A DNA stretch of 64,000 bases from Homalodisca vitripennis (GCF_021130785.1 NC_060207.1:496001-560000), one strand, 5' to 3'; counted from the stretch's first letter, positions 11,646 to 24,140 are shown. Numbers and translations are program-made. Notes: generated by a model from the letters alone, not told the origin.

Positions 11646-12589
11646 ACTAATATATTTGTTTCGTATTGCGCACAAAACTTTTATACAAAAGTTAAATTTA
11701 GATACACTATAGATACACTATATACACTATAGATTAATAATACCTCATTTTTTCTATTGAGTAATTATTTGTGCAGGATATTCATAAAATAAATAATAAC
11801 TAAAGAAGAACATACAAAAAGTAAATATATGTATCGTAAATGCTTAGCTGTTACCTGTAATATTTTAAGAAAAGGGGTAAATTTATTTAATTAACAATAA
11901 ATTCAACATTTTCAAAAATAATATTTTGGCCTGACAAATTGCCCCCTTGTGCATACTAGTATGTCTAAATTACTACAATGATTTTTTTATGTATCAATGG
12001 AATTTTATATTGTGGAAAATTAGCATTTCTTTGTGAAACTCTTTATTTTGCTCGAAAGGTTTTAACAAATACCACACAGTTAGAAAACATTTTATAATAC
12101 TCTTTTTAATAATATGCACTGTTAAGATATTATAATTGCGTTATCGTCTTCAATTCAAGAGTATTGTCTTATTTAGCTGTTCTCTCTGGAGCGGTTCCCT
12201 GATATTAATAACTCCAGGCTATCGCTTTCTAGATAATAAACGTGCCACTCAGAACACTCAACCATTGAAACCGTTGGTCTCACATAATATCAACTTACAT
12301 GATGTTCCATTCCAATTGGCTAATTAGATAGCAATATAATCAAAAATCTGTCATAAAGCAATCATTTTCCAAACTCCTGCCTATCATGAAAATTTACATT
12401 GGACTAAAATCCTAGTTACAGTTCAAATATAGACATGCGTAGATATTAACTACTTCATCATTCAGCTAACGCACTTTTTCCTGTCTACAGTGTCATTTAC
12501 ATCGTAAAAAAATTCAATACTCATGCGATAATTTTATGTAACGCTGTTCTAATGTACTGATAGACTTTACCAACCACGTCATTCATGAG
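11646..12589. other. Non-coding part of unit 1
   Basis: AT-rich. Contains a small tandem of GATACACTATA-like 12-mers at about 11700-11733. No coding or RNA signal is visible. Confidence 0.6.
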
Positions 12590-13010
12590 AGGGCGCAATG
12601 AAAGCTGATTGAAAAGAGGAAGGAAATTACTTTGCTTGCTCTCAATCTGAAGTATAGGTTAGGTTGCATCTTGAACCTAATGCATAGATGACAACTGCGG
12701 TGCCGGCTCGGTATATTCATCACTGCATGACAGATCAGTTTCTATTACTTCGGTGCTCAGTGCACAGTTTTCAGCTCTGCGATCAGAGCACACAGTGCAT
12801 TCAGTGCAGGTGCAGGACACCGAGGAAACTCGCTTCCAGTCTTCTGTCAAGAACGGGGCGAGTGGGCGAGAGAGAGCAGTCGAATGGCAAAGAATGAACA
12901 TTCGCCCCGCTGACCAATATAGTACTCTTACTACCACTACGACGCGACAATAGTACTCTTGTCCTGCGTGCCGTGACCGTGGTCAGCACCTCCTGCACTT
13001 GGTCAGGAAT
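12590..13010 (+). promoter_or_regulatory. CpG-richer, promoter-like island (unit 1)
   Basis: A roughly 420 bp GC- and CpG-rich island in AT-rich DNA. It holds several arthropod initiator-like TCAGT strings (GATCAGTTTC about 12737, GCTCAGTGCAC about 12755, ATTCAGTGCAGG about 12799), a GAGA-type run (GGGCGAGAGAGAGCAG, about 12864-12879) and a GATCAGAGCACACAGTGC segment. The four overlapping ORFs here (for example 12677-12937 - and 12688-12897 +) have no recognisable domain. It could be the promoter and 5' UTR of a gene or of a retroelement. Strand and function are inferred only from the initiator motifs. Confidence 0.35.
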
Positions 13011-13566
13011 TCATTTATGAGTTTTTCTAAACCACTTCAATAACTAACGCTCGCTCCCACTTAACTCTGTGTTGGCAGCCGATCTTAAAGGTTGACTTTT
13101 TGATTATTCCTAATGACTGCCATTTTGGGTATTAAAAAATTGTTTAGATTCATCTCATAACCAGAACTAAAAACTGTTAATGATAAAGATATGTATTTAA
13201 AGTAGGTGCAAGTAGTCTGGCTGAAGAAAATGTCAGGAATTTATTTATAAAACATTTTTTAACTATTTATATATTTTGTAAAAACATTTTAAAGCTATAT
13301 TTAATCTTAACAAATTTAATTTTCTCAAATCATTAAAATTAAGAAATTTCACGTCCTGAAGTTACTATTTATCTACGTACAGTCAAAATTCACTTTTTTA
13401 TCATCGGCATCGGCCGTTTAATGTGGACTTCATCACAAACATTTTCTCATTTACACATATTAATCGTAAAAATCCTGTAATATTGCTGTATTCCTATATT
13501 ATTAACTTATTCCTTTACGACTTATATTGAGGTAATATGTGAAAAGCTCGTATCTATGATTTGATG
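13011..13566. other. Non-coding part of unit 1
   Basis: AT-rich, no recognised element. Equivalent stretches in units 2 and 3 differ only by single-base changes such as an A5/A6 run near 18053. Confidence 0.6.
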
Positions 13567-13835
13567 TAACTCATTATGTAGTGAGGAAATACTTCCTCCC
13601 GTGTTTAGTAACTTTAAATTAGTATACAGCGGTTTCTTGCAATAAGACGGAAACATTTATATGTTATTTGGAGAAAGGAATTCAAGTATGATCGTTGGAT
13701 AACATGCAGTTAACTATAAACGAAATGGGTTCAGTGATAGGTTAACATCAAAAGTTACAGTATGTATTTAACATTTAATGGTAAATAAGAAACAGTATTG
13801 TGCATTGGTGTCCCGTAGCGTTTAAATGTTGACAA
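13567..13835 (+). repeat. Interspersed repeat B, copy in unit 1
   Basis: Landmarks AGTAACTTTAAATTAGT, GGTTTCTTGCAAT, AAGAAACAGTATTG and GCATTGG recur in the same order at 26093-26378, where the sequence is diverged. An interspersed repeat of unknown class. Equivalent copies at about 18152-18420 and 22735-23003 are products of the triplication. Confidence 0.75.
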
Positions 13836-13870
13836 GAGTTTAAATCCAATCAAATAGGTCTCAGTTCCTT

Positions 13871-14729
13871 ATTGACGGTATCTAATGACCTCACTTCCAT
13901 ATTAAATTCCCGGGACTATGAAAGGGCTCTGTTCACACAAAAGATAAACTTAAACAATTGCAGTCCTTCCAGGAACCAGGCTTCTGAATCGTCCTATGCC
14001 GGCCCGAACCGAGGGGCAACTATTTATGCTCGGCGCAATCTAGCCAAATTTTTTCCCCCAGAAGTTTTAAGAATGGTCTACTATGGCATAATCCATCTTC
14101 ATTTTGCGTATGGAATAAGAATTTGGGGAAGTTGTGCAAAAACAAAATGGAACGCGTCTTTAGACTTCAGAAAAAAGCTGTCAGAATCATTGAAAATTTT
14201 AATTACAGAGAGTCGTGTAGGGAATATTTCAGAGAGTTGAGATTGCTGGCTTTGCCCTGTCTCTATATTTTTGAGGTGATCATGTACTGCAGATCAAGGT
14301 GCATTGATTCGTGGCAGGAACGGTCATTAATATAACACTAGAGGCAGGGATAACTTTCGAACTGATGAGTTCGAAACGTTGATGAACGCAGATTGACATT
14401 AGCGCAACATCTACTGCAAGAAGTTGGTGTCAGATTAATCAACAGGCTCTCTGAAGAAATCAAAATTTCCAAAAATCAAAATCGATTTAAAACGCCTCTC
14501 AATCTCCTTTTGGTGTCCAAGGCTTTCTGCTCTGTTGATAAATTCATGATAAGCCACTGGGATATTCGAGAGTGCTGGATCTGAGGTCAATGCGATTGTG
14601 TCTTGAATGATTGTGTGAATTGTGAATATGAGGTTGCGTTAATGTGTAGATAAAATCGTGTAAATTTACTTTAACTATTGGCTATTGCGATACGATGTAA
14701 AGATTGTTAAAATAATGCAATAAAGAGAT
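13871..14729 (+). pseudogene. LINE RT C-terminal part, copy in unit 2
   Basis: Duplicate of the fragment in unit 1, starting at the unit boundary, so the 5' portion seen at 9030-9286 is absent. It has the same 1-base frameshift between YGIRIWGSCAKTK and MERVFRLQKKAVRII, so decay preceded duplication. The T to C change at 14567 lengthens an open frame in its 3' UTR (ORF 14393-14584), with no functional meaning. Confidence 0.85.
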
Positions 14730-14758
14730 TTTATTATTATTATTATTTTATTAAAAGT

Positions 14759-15411
14759 TTACAGGTGTGACAAAACGATTTTGTGAATTTTTGCGCTCTT
14801 AATTGTCTCAGCGATTCATCATAAACTCGTCAACAGAGTAAAATGCCTCTGGCACCAAAATAGTTTTGAACTGATCTTTAAATTTAGTTGTTTAGTACCT
14901 TCAGGGAGACTGTTATTAGTCCGACACCAACTTGAGAAGGCAAATTCCTGAAAGCATTTCTTCTGTGTTGTTGGACTCGAAAGTTATCAAGTTACCTCTA
15001 CTGCCATGATGGTGAAACCCCCCCCCCCCTTCCAACAAAGCGCACTTTGATCTGGAGTAAAGGATCACCTTGAGAATATAGAAACAGGACAGAGTCAGTA
15101 ACCCGACTTCCCTAAAAGCATCTCTGCATGACTCTCTGGCTCTCAAACCAAAAATCATTCTCACAGTTCTTTTTTGGAGAATGAAGACCCGTTCCAACTT
15201 GTGTTTTGCACAGCTACCCTGAGTTTAATTCCATACCCTAGATGAGGATAGATTATGCAAAAATATGCCGTTTTCAAGACTCCGATGGAGCAATACTGTG
15301 TCAAGTTGCGAAGAGCAAACATTTCTGATGCAATTTCTGCACAAGCGTGGTCGATGTGATTATCCCAAGTCAAACCCCGATCTAGCTACATATAAAGGAA
15401 TTTCGTGGTTT
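14759..15411 (-). pseudogene. LINE RT C-terminal part, opposite orientation, copy in unit 2
   Basis: Duplicate of 10175-10826. The longer poly-C run (12) puts the downstream frame in register, so the ORF at 14916-15197 runs on into ESNNTEEMLSGICLLKLV, which corresponds to the 'NTRg..' region near the ORF2 end in this LINE family. That frame restoration is a homopolymer-length effect. Confidence 0.8.
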
Positions 15412-16029
15412 GAGTTTTTATTGTTTACATGTTTTATACTGTAAAGTTCCATTAAATCTAGAATACAGTAAATGTTTTGTTGATAGTGCTAATATTGACA
15501 GTGTCCTGCACTGGGCGCCAAAGAAAAAATTTAACTTTTCCTGTAAAGTGACGAGATGTATAATAAGTTTTATAAGAATTAAATATAGAGTAATATGAAA
15601 TATTATTATATTGTTTACCGAGACTCGGCCGGCAAAGCAGATTCGGGACGACTCAGACGAATTTCCAGAGGTTCATATCGGTTTGCTTCCGGAGTGAAAA
15701 ACTCGTAGAATCATCTATTAAAATCTATAGTTTTATATTTTAATACATCCATGACCTTTTTTATTGATACAAAAAGCCAATGTAGTTCCTAAATCTGGAA
15801 ATAATACTAAATATGATTGTATAAACCTCCCACATTTTAAATTTACTGTTCTATAGATCTCCCCGAGATACAAACGGAAAGACACACATTTCTGCTTTAA
15901 AGATTTAGTGATAGATTTTATTTAATGTAACATTGCTTATGTACAATTCAAAAATTTAATTCAAACAAATTTAAAACCTTAGAAAATTTATTAAATTAAT
16001 GAATAGTGCTAATGGTTCAAAATTAGTGA

Positions 16030-16229
16030 AGCCTGTAACTCGAGGGGCTGGAAAAACTTAATTTTTGATTCTCTGTCTGTCTTTCCGAACGACATTCCGA
16101 TAACTAAATGTGCTATTGACTTGAAATTGTGCATGAAGCTTCATATCTATTTGAGGAACACCGAGTTTCATGATGGTCTGTGTCACTCTATAGAGTTTGG
16201 TTAGGCACTAGCCAGAGAGTGGTAATAAC
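16030..16229 (+). repeat. Interspersed repeat A, copy in unit 2
   Basis: Essentially identical to 11446-11645, a product of the tandem duplication. Confidence 0.65.
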
Positions 16230-17173
16230 ACTAATATATTTGTTTCGTATTGCGCACAAAACTTTTATACAAAAGTTAAATTTAGATACACTATAGATAC
16301 ACTATATACACTATAGATTAATAATACCTCATTTTTTCTATTGAGTAATTATTTGTGCAGGATATTCATAAAATAAATAATAACTAAAGAAGAACATACA
16401 AAAAGTAAATATATGTATCGTAAATGCTTAGCTGTTACCTGTAATATTTTAAGAAAAGGGGTAAATTTATTTAATTAACAATAAATTCAACATTTTCAAA
16501 AATAATATTTTGGCCTGACAAATTGCCCCCTTGTGCATACTAGTATGTCTAAATTACTACAATGATTTTTTTATGTATCAATGGAATTTTATATTGTGGA
16601 AAATTAGCATTTCTTTGTGAAACTCTTTATTTTGCTCGAAAGGTTTTAACAAATACCACACAGTTAGAAAACATTTTATAATACTCTTTTTAATAATATG
16701 CACTGTTAAGATATTATAATTGCGTTATCGTCTTCAATTCAAGAGTATTGTCTTATTTAGCTGTTCTCTCTGGAGCGGTTCCCTGATATTAATAACTCCA
16801 GGCTATCGCTTTCTAGATAATAAACGTGCCACTCAGAACACTCAACCATTGAAACCGTTGGTCTCACATAATATCAACTTACATGATGTTCCATTCCAAT
16901 TGGCTAATTAGATAGCAATATAATCAAAAATCTGTCATAAAGCAATCATTTTCCAAACTCCTGCCTATCATGAAAATTTACATTGGACTAAAATCCTAGT
17001 TACAGTTCAAATATAGACATGCGTAGATATTAACTACTTCATCATTCAGCTAACGCACTTTTTCCTGTCTACAGTGTCATTTACATCGTAAAAAAATTCA
17101 ATACTCATGCGATAATTTTATGTAACGCTGTTCTAATGTACTGATAGACTTTACCAACCACGTCATTCATGAG

Positions 17174-17594
17174 AGGGCGCAATGAAAGCTGATTGAAAAG
17201 AGGAAGGAAATTACTTTGCTTGCTCTCAATCTGAAGTATAGGTTAGGTTGCATCTTGAACCTAATGCATAGATGACAACTGCGGTGCCGGCTCGGTATAT
17301 TCATCACTGCATGACAGATCAGTTTCTATTACTTCGGTGCTCAGTGCACAGTTTTCAGCTCTGCGATCAGAGCACACAGTGCATTCAGTGCAGGTGCAGG
17401 ACACCGAGGAAACTCGCTTCCAGTCTTCTGTCAAGAACGGGGCGAGTGGGCGAGAGAGAGCAGTCGAATGGCAAAGAATGAACATTCGCCCCGCTGACCA
17501 ATATAGTACTCTTACTACCACTACGACGCGACAATAGTACTCTTGTCCTGCGTGCCGTGACCGTGGTCAGCACCTCCTGCACTTGGTCAGGAAT
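17174..17594 (+). promoter_or_regulatory. CpG-richer, promoter-like island (unit 2)
   Basis: Apparently identical copy of the unit 1 island, with the same TCAGT and GAGA motifs. If it is a promoter, the duplication triples its dosage. Confidence 0.35.
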
Positions 17595-18151
17595 TCATTT
17601 ATGAGTTTTTCTAAACCACTTCAATAACTAACGCTCGCTCCCACTTAACTCTGTGTTGGCAGCCGATCTTAAAGGTTGACTTTTTGATTATTCCTAATGA
17701 CTGCCATTTTGGGTATTAAAAAATTGTTTAGATTCATCTCATAACCAGAACTAAAAACTGTTAATGATAAAGATATGTATTTAAAGTAGGTGCAAGTAGT
17801 CTGGCTGAAGAAAATGTCAGGAATTTATTTATAAAACATTTTTTAACTATTTATATATTTTGTAAAAACATTTTAAAGCTATATTTAATCTTAACAAATT
17901 TAATTTTCTCAAATCATTAAAATTAAGAAATTTCACGTCCTGAAGTTACTATTTATCTACGTACAGTCAAAATTCACTTTTTTATCATCGGCATCGGCCG
18001 TTTAATGTGGACTTCATCACAAACATTTTCTCATTTACACATATTAATCGTAAAAAATCCTGTAATATTGCTGTATTCCTATATTATTAACTTATTCCTT
18101 TACGACTTATATTGAGGTAATATGTGAAAAGCTCGTATCTATGATTTGATG

Positions 18152-18420
18152 TAACTCATTATGTAGTGAGGAAATACTTCCTCCCGTGTTTAGTAACTTT
18201 AAATTAGTATACAGCGGTTTCTTGCAATAAGACGGAAACATTTATATGTTATTTGGAGAAAGGAATTCAAGTATGATCGTTGGATAACATGCAGTTAACT
18301 ATAAACGAAATGGGTTCAGTGATAGGTTAACATCAAAAGTTACAGTATGTATTTAACATTTAATGGTAAATAAGAAACAGTATTGTGCATTGGTGTCCCG
18401 TAGCGTTTAAATGTTGACAA
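18152..18420 (+). repeat. Interspersed repeat B, copy in unit 2
   Basis: Duplicate of 13567-13835. Confidence 0.75.
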
Positions 18421-18455
18421 GAGTTTAAATCCAATCAAATAGGTCTCAGTTCCTT

Positions 18456-19314
18456 ATTGACGGTATCTAATGACCTCACTTCCATATTAAATTCCCGGGA
18501 CTATGAAAGGGCTCTGTTCACACAAAAGATAAACTTAAACAATTGCAGTCCTTCCAGGAACCAGGCTTCTGAATCGTCCTATGCCGGCCCGAACCGAGGG
18601 GCAACTATTTATGCTCGGCGCAATCTAGCCAAATTTTTTCCCCCAGAAGTTTTAAGAATGGTCTACTATGGCATAATCCATCTTCATTTTGCGTATGGAA
18701 TAAGAATTTGGGGAAGTTGTGCAAAAACAAAATGGAACGCGTCTTTAGACTTCAGAAAAAAGCTGTCAGAATCATTGAAAATTTTAATTACAGAGAGTCG
18801 TGTAGGGAATATTTCAGAGAGTTGAGATTGCTGGCTTTGCCCTGTCTCTATATTTTTGAGGTGATCATGTACTGCAGATCAAGGTGCATTGATTCGTGGC
18901 AGGAACGGTCATTAATATAACACTAGAGGCAGGGATAACTTTCGAACTGATGAGTTCGAAACGTTGATGAACGCAGATTGACATTAGCGCAACATCTACT
19001 GCAAGAAGTTGGTGTCAGATTAATCAACAGGCTCTCTGAAGAAATCAAAATTTCCAAAAATCAAAATCGATTTAAAACGCCTCTCAATCTCCTTTTGGTG
19101 TCCAAGGCTTTCTGCTCTGTTGATAAATTCATGATAAGCCACTGGGATATTTGAGAGTGCTGGATCTGAGGTCAATGCGATTGTGTCTTGAATGATTGTG
19201 TGAATTGTGAATATGAGGTTGCGTTAATGTGTAGATAAAATCGTGTAAATTTACTTTAACTATTGGCTATTGCGATACGATGTAAAGATTGTTAAAATAA
19301 TGCAATAAAGAGAT
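18456..19314 (+). pseudogene. LINE RT C-terminal part, copy in unit 3
   Basis: Duplicate of the LINE fragments at 9287-10145 and 13871-14729, with the same frameshift. Like unit 1 it keeps the TGA at the position where unit 2 has CGA. Confidence 0.85.
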
Positions 19315-19343
19315 TTTATTATTATTATTATTTTATTAAAAGT

Positions 19344-19994
19344 TTACAGGTGTGACAAAACGATTTTGTGAATTTTTGCGCTCTTAATTGTCTCAGCGAT
19401 TCATCATAAACTCGTCAACAGAGTAAAATGCCTCTGGCACCAAAATAGTTTTGAACTGATCTTTAAATTTAGTTGTTTAGTACCTTCAGGGAGACTGTTA
19501 TTAGTCCGACACCAACTTGAGAAGGCAAATTCCTGAAAGCATTTCTTCTGTGTTGTTGGACTCGAAAGTTATCAAGTTACCTCTACTGCCATGATGGTGA
19601 AACCCCCCCCCCTTCCAACAAAGCGCACTTTGATCTGGAGTAAAGGATCACCTTGAGAATATAGAAACAGGACAGAGTCAGTAACCCGACTTCCCTAAAA
19701 GCATCTCTGCATGACTCTCTGGCTCTCAAACCAAAAATCATTCTCACAGTTCTTTTTTGGAGAATGAAGACCCGTTCCAACTTGTGTTTTGCACAGCTAC
19801 CCTGAGTTTAATTCCATACCCTAGATGAGGATAGATTATGCAAAAATATGCCGTTTTCAAGACTCCGATGGAGCAATACTGTGTCAAGTTGCGAAGAGCA
19901 AACATTTCTGATGCAATTTCTGCACAAGCGTGGTCGATGTGATTATCCCAAGTCAAACCCCGATCTAGCTACATATAAAGGAATTTCGTGGTTT
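19344..19994 (-). pseudogene. LINE RT C-terminal part, opposite orientation, copy in unit 3
   Basis: Duplicate of 10175-10826. The 10-C run gives a third reading frame past the SRSKCALLEGG region (ORF 19583-19780). Confidence 0.8.
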
Positions 19995-20613
19995 GAGTTT
20001 TTATTGTTTACATGTTTTATACTGTAAAGTTCCATTAAATCTAGAATACAGTAAATGTTTTGTTGATAGTGCTAATATTGACAGTGTTCTGCACTGGGCG
20101 CCAAAGAAAAAATTTAACTTTTCCTGTAAAGTGACGAGATGTATAATAAGTTTTATAAGAATTAAATATAGAGTAATATGAAATATTATTATATTGTTTA
20201 CCGAGACTCGGCCGGCAAAGCAGATTCGGGACGACTCAGACGAATTTCCAGAGGTTCATATCGGTTTGCTTCCGGAGTGAAAAACTCGTAGAATCATCTA
20301 TTAAAATCTATAGTTTTATATTTTAATACATCCATGACCTTTTTTATTGATACAAAAAGCCAATGTAGTTCCTAAATCTGGAAATAATACTAAATATGAT
20401 TGTATAAACCTCCCACATTTTAAATTTACTGTTCTATAGATCTCCCCGAGATACAAACGGAAAGACACACATTTCTGCTTTAAAGATTTAGTGATAGATT
20501 TTATTTAATGTAACATTGCTTATGTACAATTCAAAAATTTAATTCAAACAAATTTAAAACCTTAGAAAATTTATTAAATTAATGAATAGTGCTAATGGTT
20601 CAAAATTAGTGAA

Positions 20614-20813
20614 GCCTGTAACTCGAGGGGCTGGAAAAACTTAATTTTTGATTCTCTGTCTGTCTTTCCGAACGACATTCCGATAACTAAATGTGCTATT
20701 GACTTGAAATTGTGCATGAAGCTTCATATCTATTTGAGGAACACCGAGTTTCATGATGGTCTGTGTCACTCTATAGAGTTTGGTTAGGCACTAGCCAGAG
20801 AGTGGTAATAACA
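20614..20813 (+). repeat. Interspersed repeat A, copy in unit 3
   Basis: Essentially identical to 11446-11645 by tandem duplication. Confidence 0.65.
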
Positions 20814-21757
20814 CTAATATATTTGTTTCGTATTGCGCACAAAACTTTTATACAAAAGTTAAATTTAGATACACTATAGATACACTATATACACTATAGA
20901 TTAATAATACCTCATTTTTTCTATTGAGTAATTATTTGTGCAGGATATTCATAAAATAAATAATAACTAAAGAAGAACATACAAAAAGTAAATATATGTA
21001 TCGTAAATGCTTAGCTGTTACCTGTAATATTTTAAGAAAAGGGGTAAATTTATTTAATTAACAATAAATTCAACATTTTCAAAAATAATATTTTGGCCTG
21101 ACAAATTGCCCCCTTGTGCATACTAGTATGTCTAAATTACTACAATGATTTTTTTATGTATCAATGGAATTTTATATTGTGGAAAATTAGCATTTCTTTG
21201 TGAAACTCTTTATTTTGCTCGAAAGGTTTTAACAAATACCACACAGTTAGAAAAACATTTTATAATACTCTTTTTAATAATATGCACTGTTAAGATATTA
21301 TAATTGCGTTATCGTCTTCAATTCAAGAGTATTGTCTTATTTAGCTGTTCTCTCTGGAGCGGTTCCCTGATATTAATAACTCCAGGCTATCGCTTTCTAG
21401 ATAATAAACGTGCCACTCAGAACACTCAACCATTGAAACCGTTGGTCTCACATAATATCAACTTACATGATGTTCCATTCCAATTGGCTAATTAGATAGC
21501 AATATAATCAAAAATCTGTCATAAAGCAATCATTTTCCAAACTCCTGCCTATCATGAAAATTTACATTGGACTAAAATCCTAGTTACAGTTCAAATATAG
21601 ACATGCGTAGATATTAACTACTTCATCATTCAGCTAACGCACTTTTTCCTGTCTACAGTGTCATTTACATCGTAAAAAAATTCAATACTCATGCGATAAT
21701 TTTATGTAACGCTGTTCTAATGTACTGATAGACTTTACCAACCACGTCATTCATGAG

Positions 21758-22178
21758 AGGGCGCAATGAAAGCTGATTGAAAAGAGGAAGGAAATTACTT
21801 TGCTTGCTCTCAATCTGAAGTATAGGTTAGGTTGCATCTTGAACCTAATGCATAGATGACAACTGCGGTGCCGGCTCGGTATATTCATCACTGCATGACA
21901 GATCAGTTTCTATTACTTCGGTGCTCAGTGCACAGTTTTCAGCTCTGCGATCAGAGCACACAGTGCATTCAGTGCAGGTGCAGGACACCGAGGAAACTCG
22001 CTTCCAGTCTTCTGTCAAGAACGGGGCGAGTGGGCGAGAGAGAGCAGTCGAATGGCAAAGAATGAACATTCGCCCCGCTGACCAATATAGTACTCTTACT
22101 ACCACTACGACGCGACAATAGTACTCTTGTCCTGCGTGCCGTGACCGTGGTCAGCACCTCCTGCACTTGGTCAGGAAT
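21758..22178 (+). promoter_or_regulatory. CpG-richer, promoter-like island (unit 3)
   Basis: Third copy of the island with the same initiator-like and GAGA-like strings. No gene follows in the unique sequence after the array. Confidence 0.35.
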
Positions 22179-22734
22179 TCATTTATGAGTTTTTCTAAAC
22201 CACTTCAATAACTAACGCTCGCTCCCACTTAACTCTGTGTTGGCAGCCGATCTTAAAGGTTGACTTTTTGATTATTCCTAATGACTGCCATTTTGGGTAT
22301 TAAAAAATTGTTTAGATTCATCTCATAACCAGAACTAAAAACTGTTAATGATAAAGATATGTATTTAAAGTAGGTGCAAGTAGTCTGGCTGAAGAAAATG
22401 TCAGGAATTTATTTATAAAACATTTTTTAACTATTTATATATTTTGTAAAAACATTTTAAAGCTATATTTAATCTTAACAAATTTAATTTTCTCAAATCA
22501 TTAAAATTAAGAAATTTCACGTCCTGAAGTTACTATTTATCTACGTACAGTCAAAATTCACTTTTTTATCATCGGCATCGGCCGTTTAATGTGGACTTCA
22601 TCACAAACATTTTCTCATTTACACATATTAATCGTAAAAATCCTGTAATATTGCTGTATTCCTATATTATTAACTTATTCCTTTACGACTTATATTGAGG
22701 TAATATGTGAAAAGCTCGTATCTATGATTTGATG

Positions 22735-23003
22735 TAACTCATTATGTAGTGAGGAAATACTTCCTCCCGTGTTTAGTAACTTTAAATTAGTATACAGCGG
22801 TTTCTTGCAATAAGACGGAAACATTTATATGTTATTTGGAGAAAGGAATTCAAGTATGATCGTTGGATAACATGCAGTTAACTATAAACGAAATGGGTTC
22901 AGTGATAGGTTAACATCAAAAGTTACAGTATGTATTTAACATTTAATGGTAAATAAGAAACAGTATTGTGCATTGGTGTCCCGTAGCGTTTAAATGTTGA
23001 CAA
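22735..23003 (+). repeat. Interspersed repeat B, copy in unit 3
   Basis: Duplicate of 13567-13835. It lies close to the right edge of the duplicated block. Confidence 0.75.
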
Positions 23004-23038
23004 GAGTTTAAATCCAATCAAATAGGTCTCAGTTCCTT

Positions 23039-24140
23039 ATGGGACATATTTGGTTAGGGATCATAAGTACTATCAGACACAGAACTTTGTGACACACTTT
23101 TAAGAACGCCTTGCTTTAAGATTTATGCACCAGAATTAGTGCAAACAAATATTCTAAACTCTAGGACGGAATCAGTAATTTAACGGTATTTACTGAGTGT
23201 TTATCTATCGTATACACATAACAGAGATTAGGAGCTTTTGATAGCGATGCTTCCTTTCCTGGAAGGAGCGGTGGATTTCCCATATGATATTTTTCTTATA
23301 TGGAGTAATCTTCATTCGTTCATAACTGTTACAATATTTACTATATGTGTACTATATAGGTTTATTTCGAAAATCTGCCATTTATTCTTGGATTGGTATC
23401 CGCAAAGCAATGTTAAGCGACCATCTATCTTATCGCTGATTGCCAGGTTCACATCTTAAGGAAATTCTTTAAAGCTGAAACAATTTTATTATTTTCATTT
23501 CTCATTTTAAATACGTTAAACATTTTTTTTATTTTTGTTAACATCATGTTATTAACCTTAATTATTAAGTAAAAATAACACAAATAGGACAATATTCGTA
23601 TTGTTTTTGCTAACATTAACCATAACAAATAACATATTACTTTGTAAGTGTTATTATTTTTCAGGAAAATTTTGATTTAATTAAAACAACTATATACGGA
23701 AAACTAAGGTTGAAGTTTCAAAATCAAGCAACATTGGAAACCTCTTCTATATTTATCTCATAAGAGTATATTTCGCTGTTATTACTGTGTTGTGTAGTGT
23801 TTAAATCGATAGAAATATCTTGAATTCGTTTTCATGAATGTGAAAAAATTGAGGGGAGGGCTTATTAGGCTAGACCCCCTGATCAAGTGCAATGCACATT
23901 TGAGTAAAGCTGCTTTATTCGGCTTAAGCATTAGGTGTGTAAAAACGTTGATATGTATTAAAAAATATATATTTTTTTAAACCTTTTTATCGGTACTTTC
24001 ACGCCATTCTCTATTTGGGGCAGTTCCCTAACACAAAGAAATTTATAATGATAATCATAAAATAATCAATTTGCAAAATTCGCACCTATAATATTTTACA
24101 ACAGTTGACATTTAAGAGGCTCTGTAATTTAACTAATTTT
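23039..24140. other. Unique non-coding sequence right of the triplication
   Basis: AT-rich. The 73-codon ORF at 23238-23459 has a hydrophobic, biased composition and no recognised domain. Nothing else is supportable. Confidence 0.5.

Larger units (their letters stand above)
9287..13870. repeat. 4.58 kb tandem triplication, unit 1
   Basis: Starts at ATTGACGGTATC (9287) and is followed immediately by unit 2 (13871) and unit 3 (18456). Contents in order: + strand LINE 3' end, (TTA)n, - strand LINE 3' end, interspersed repeat A, AT-rich DNA, a CpG-richer promoter-like island, and interspersed repeat B. Compared with units 2 and 3 it has its own alleles at 11138 (G, others A), 11357 (C, others G) and a T5 run near 11150 (others T4). 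The left boundary falls inside a LINE that continues upstream, so unit 1 carries the ancestral left flank. Confidence 0.95.
13871..18455. repeat. 4.58 kb tandem triplication, unit 2
   Basis: Follows unit 1 with no intervening sequence (…CCTT|ATTGACGG). Differences seen by eye: C instead of T at 14567 (turning a TGA into CGA), 12 C instead of 11 in the poly-C near 15018, and A6 instead of A5 near 18053. It shares the 15723 A, the G at the position equivalent to 11357 and the T4 run with unit 3 but not with unit 1. Confidence 0.95.
18456..23038. repeat. 4.58 kb tandem triplication, unit 3
   Basis: The last unit. It is followed at 23039 by unique sequence ATGGGACATATT. Differences seen: 10 C in the poly-C near 19603, a T instead of C near 20088 (GTGTTCTG against GTGTCCTG) and one extra A near 21252. 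The junctions share only TAT between left flank and unit end. Confidence 0.95.

Noticed and set aside
12677..12998. Four overlapping 65-86 codon ORFs on both strands, repeated in all three units
   Set aside because: They overlap in four frames, have no domains, and recur only because the DNA is duplicated. Open frames are expected in this GC-richer island.
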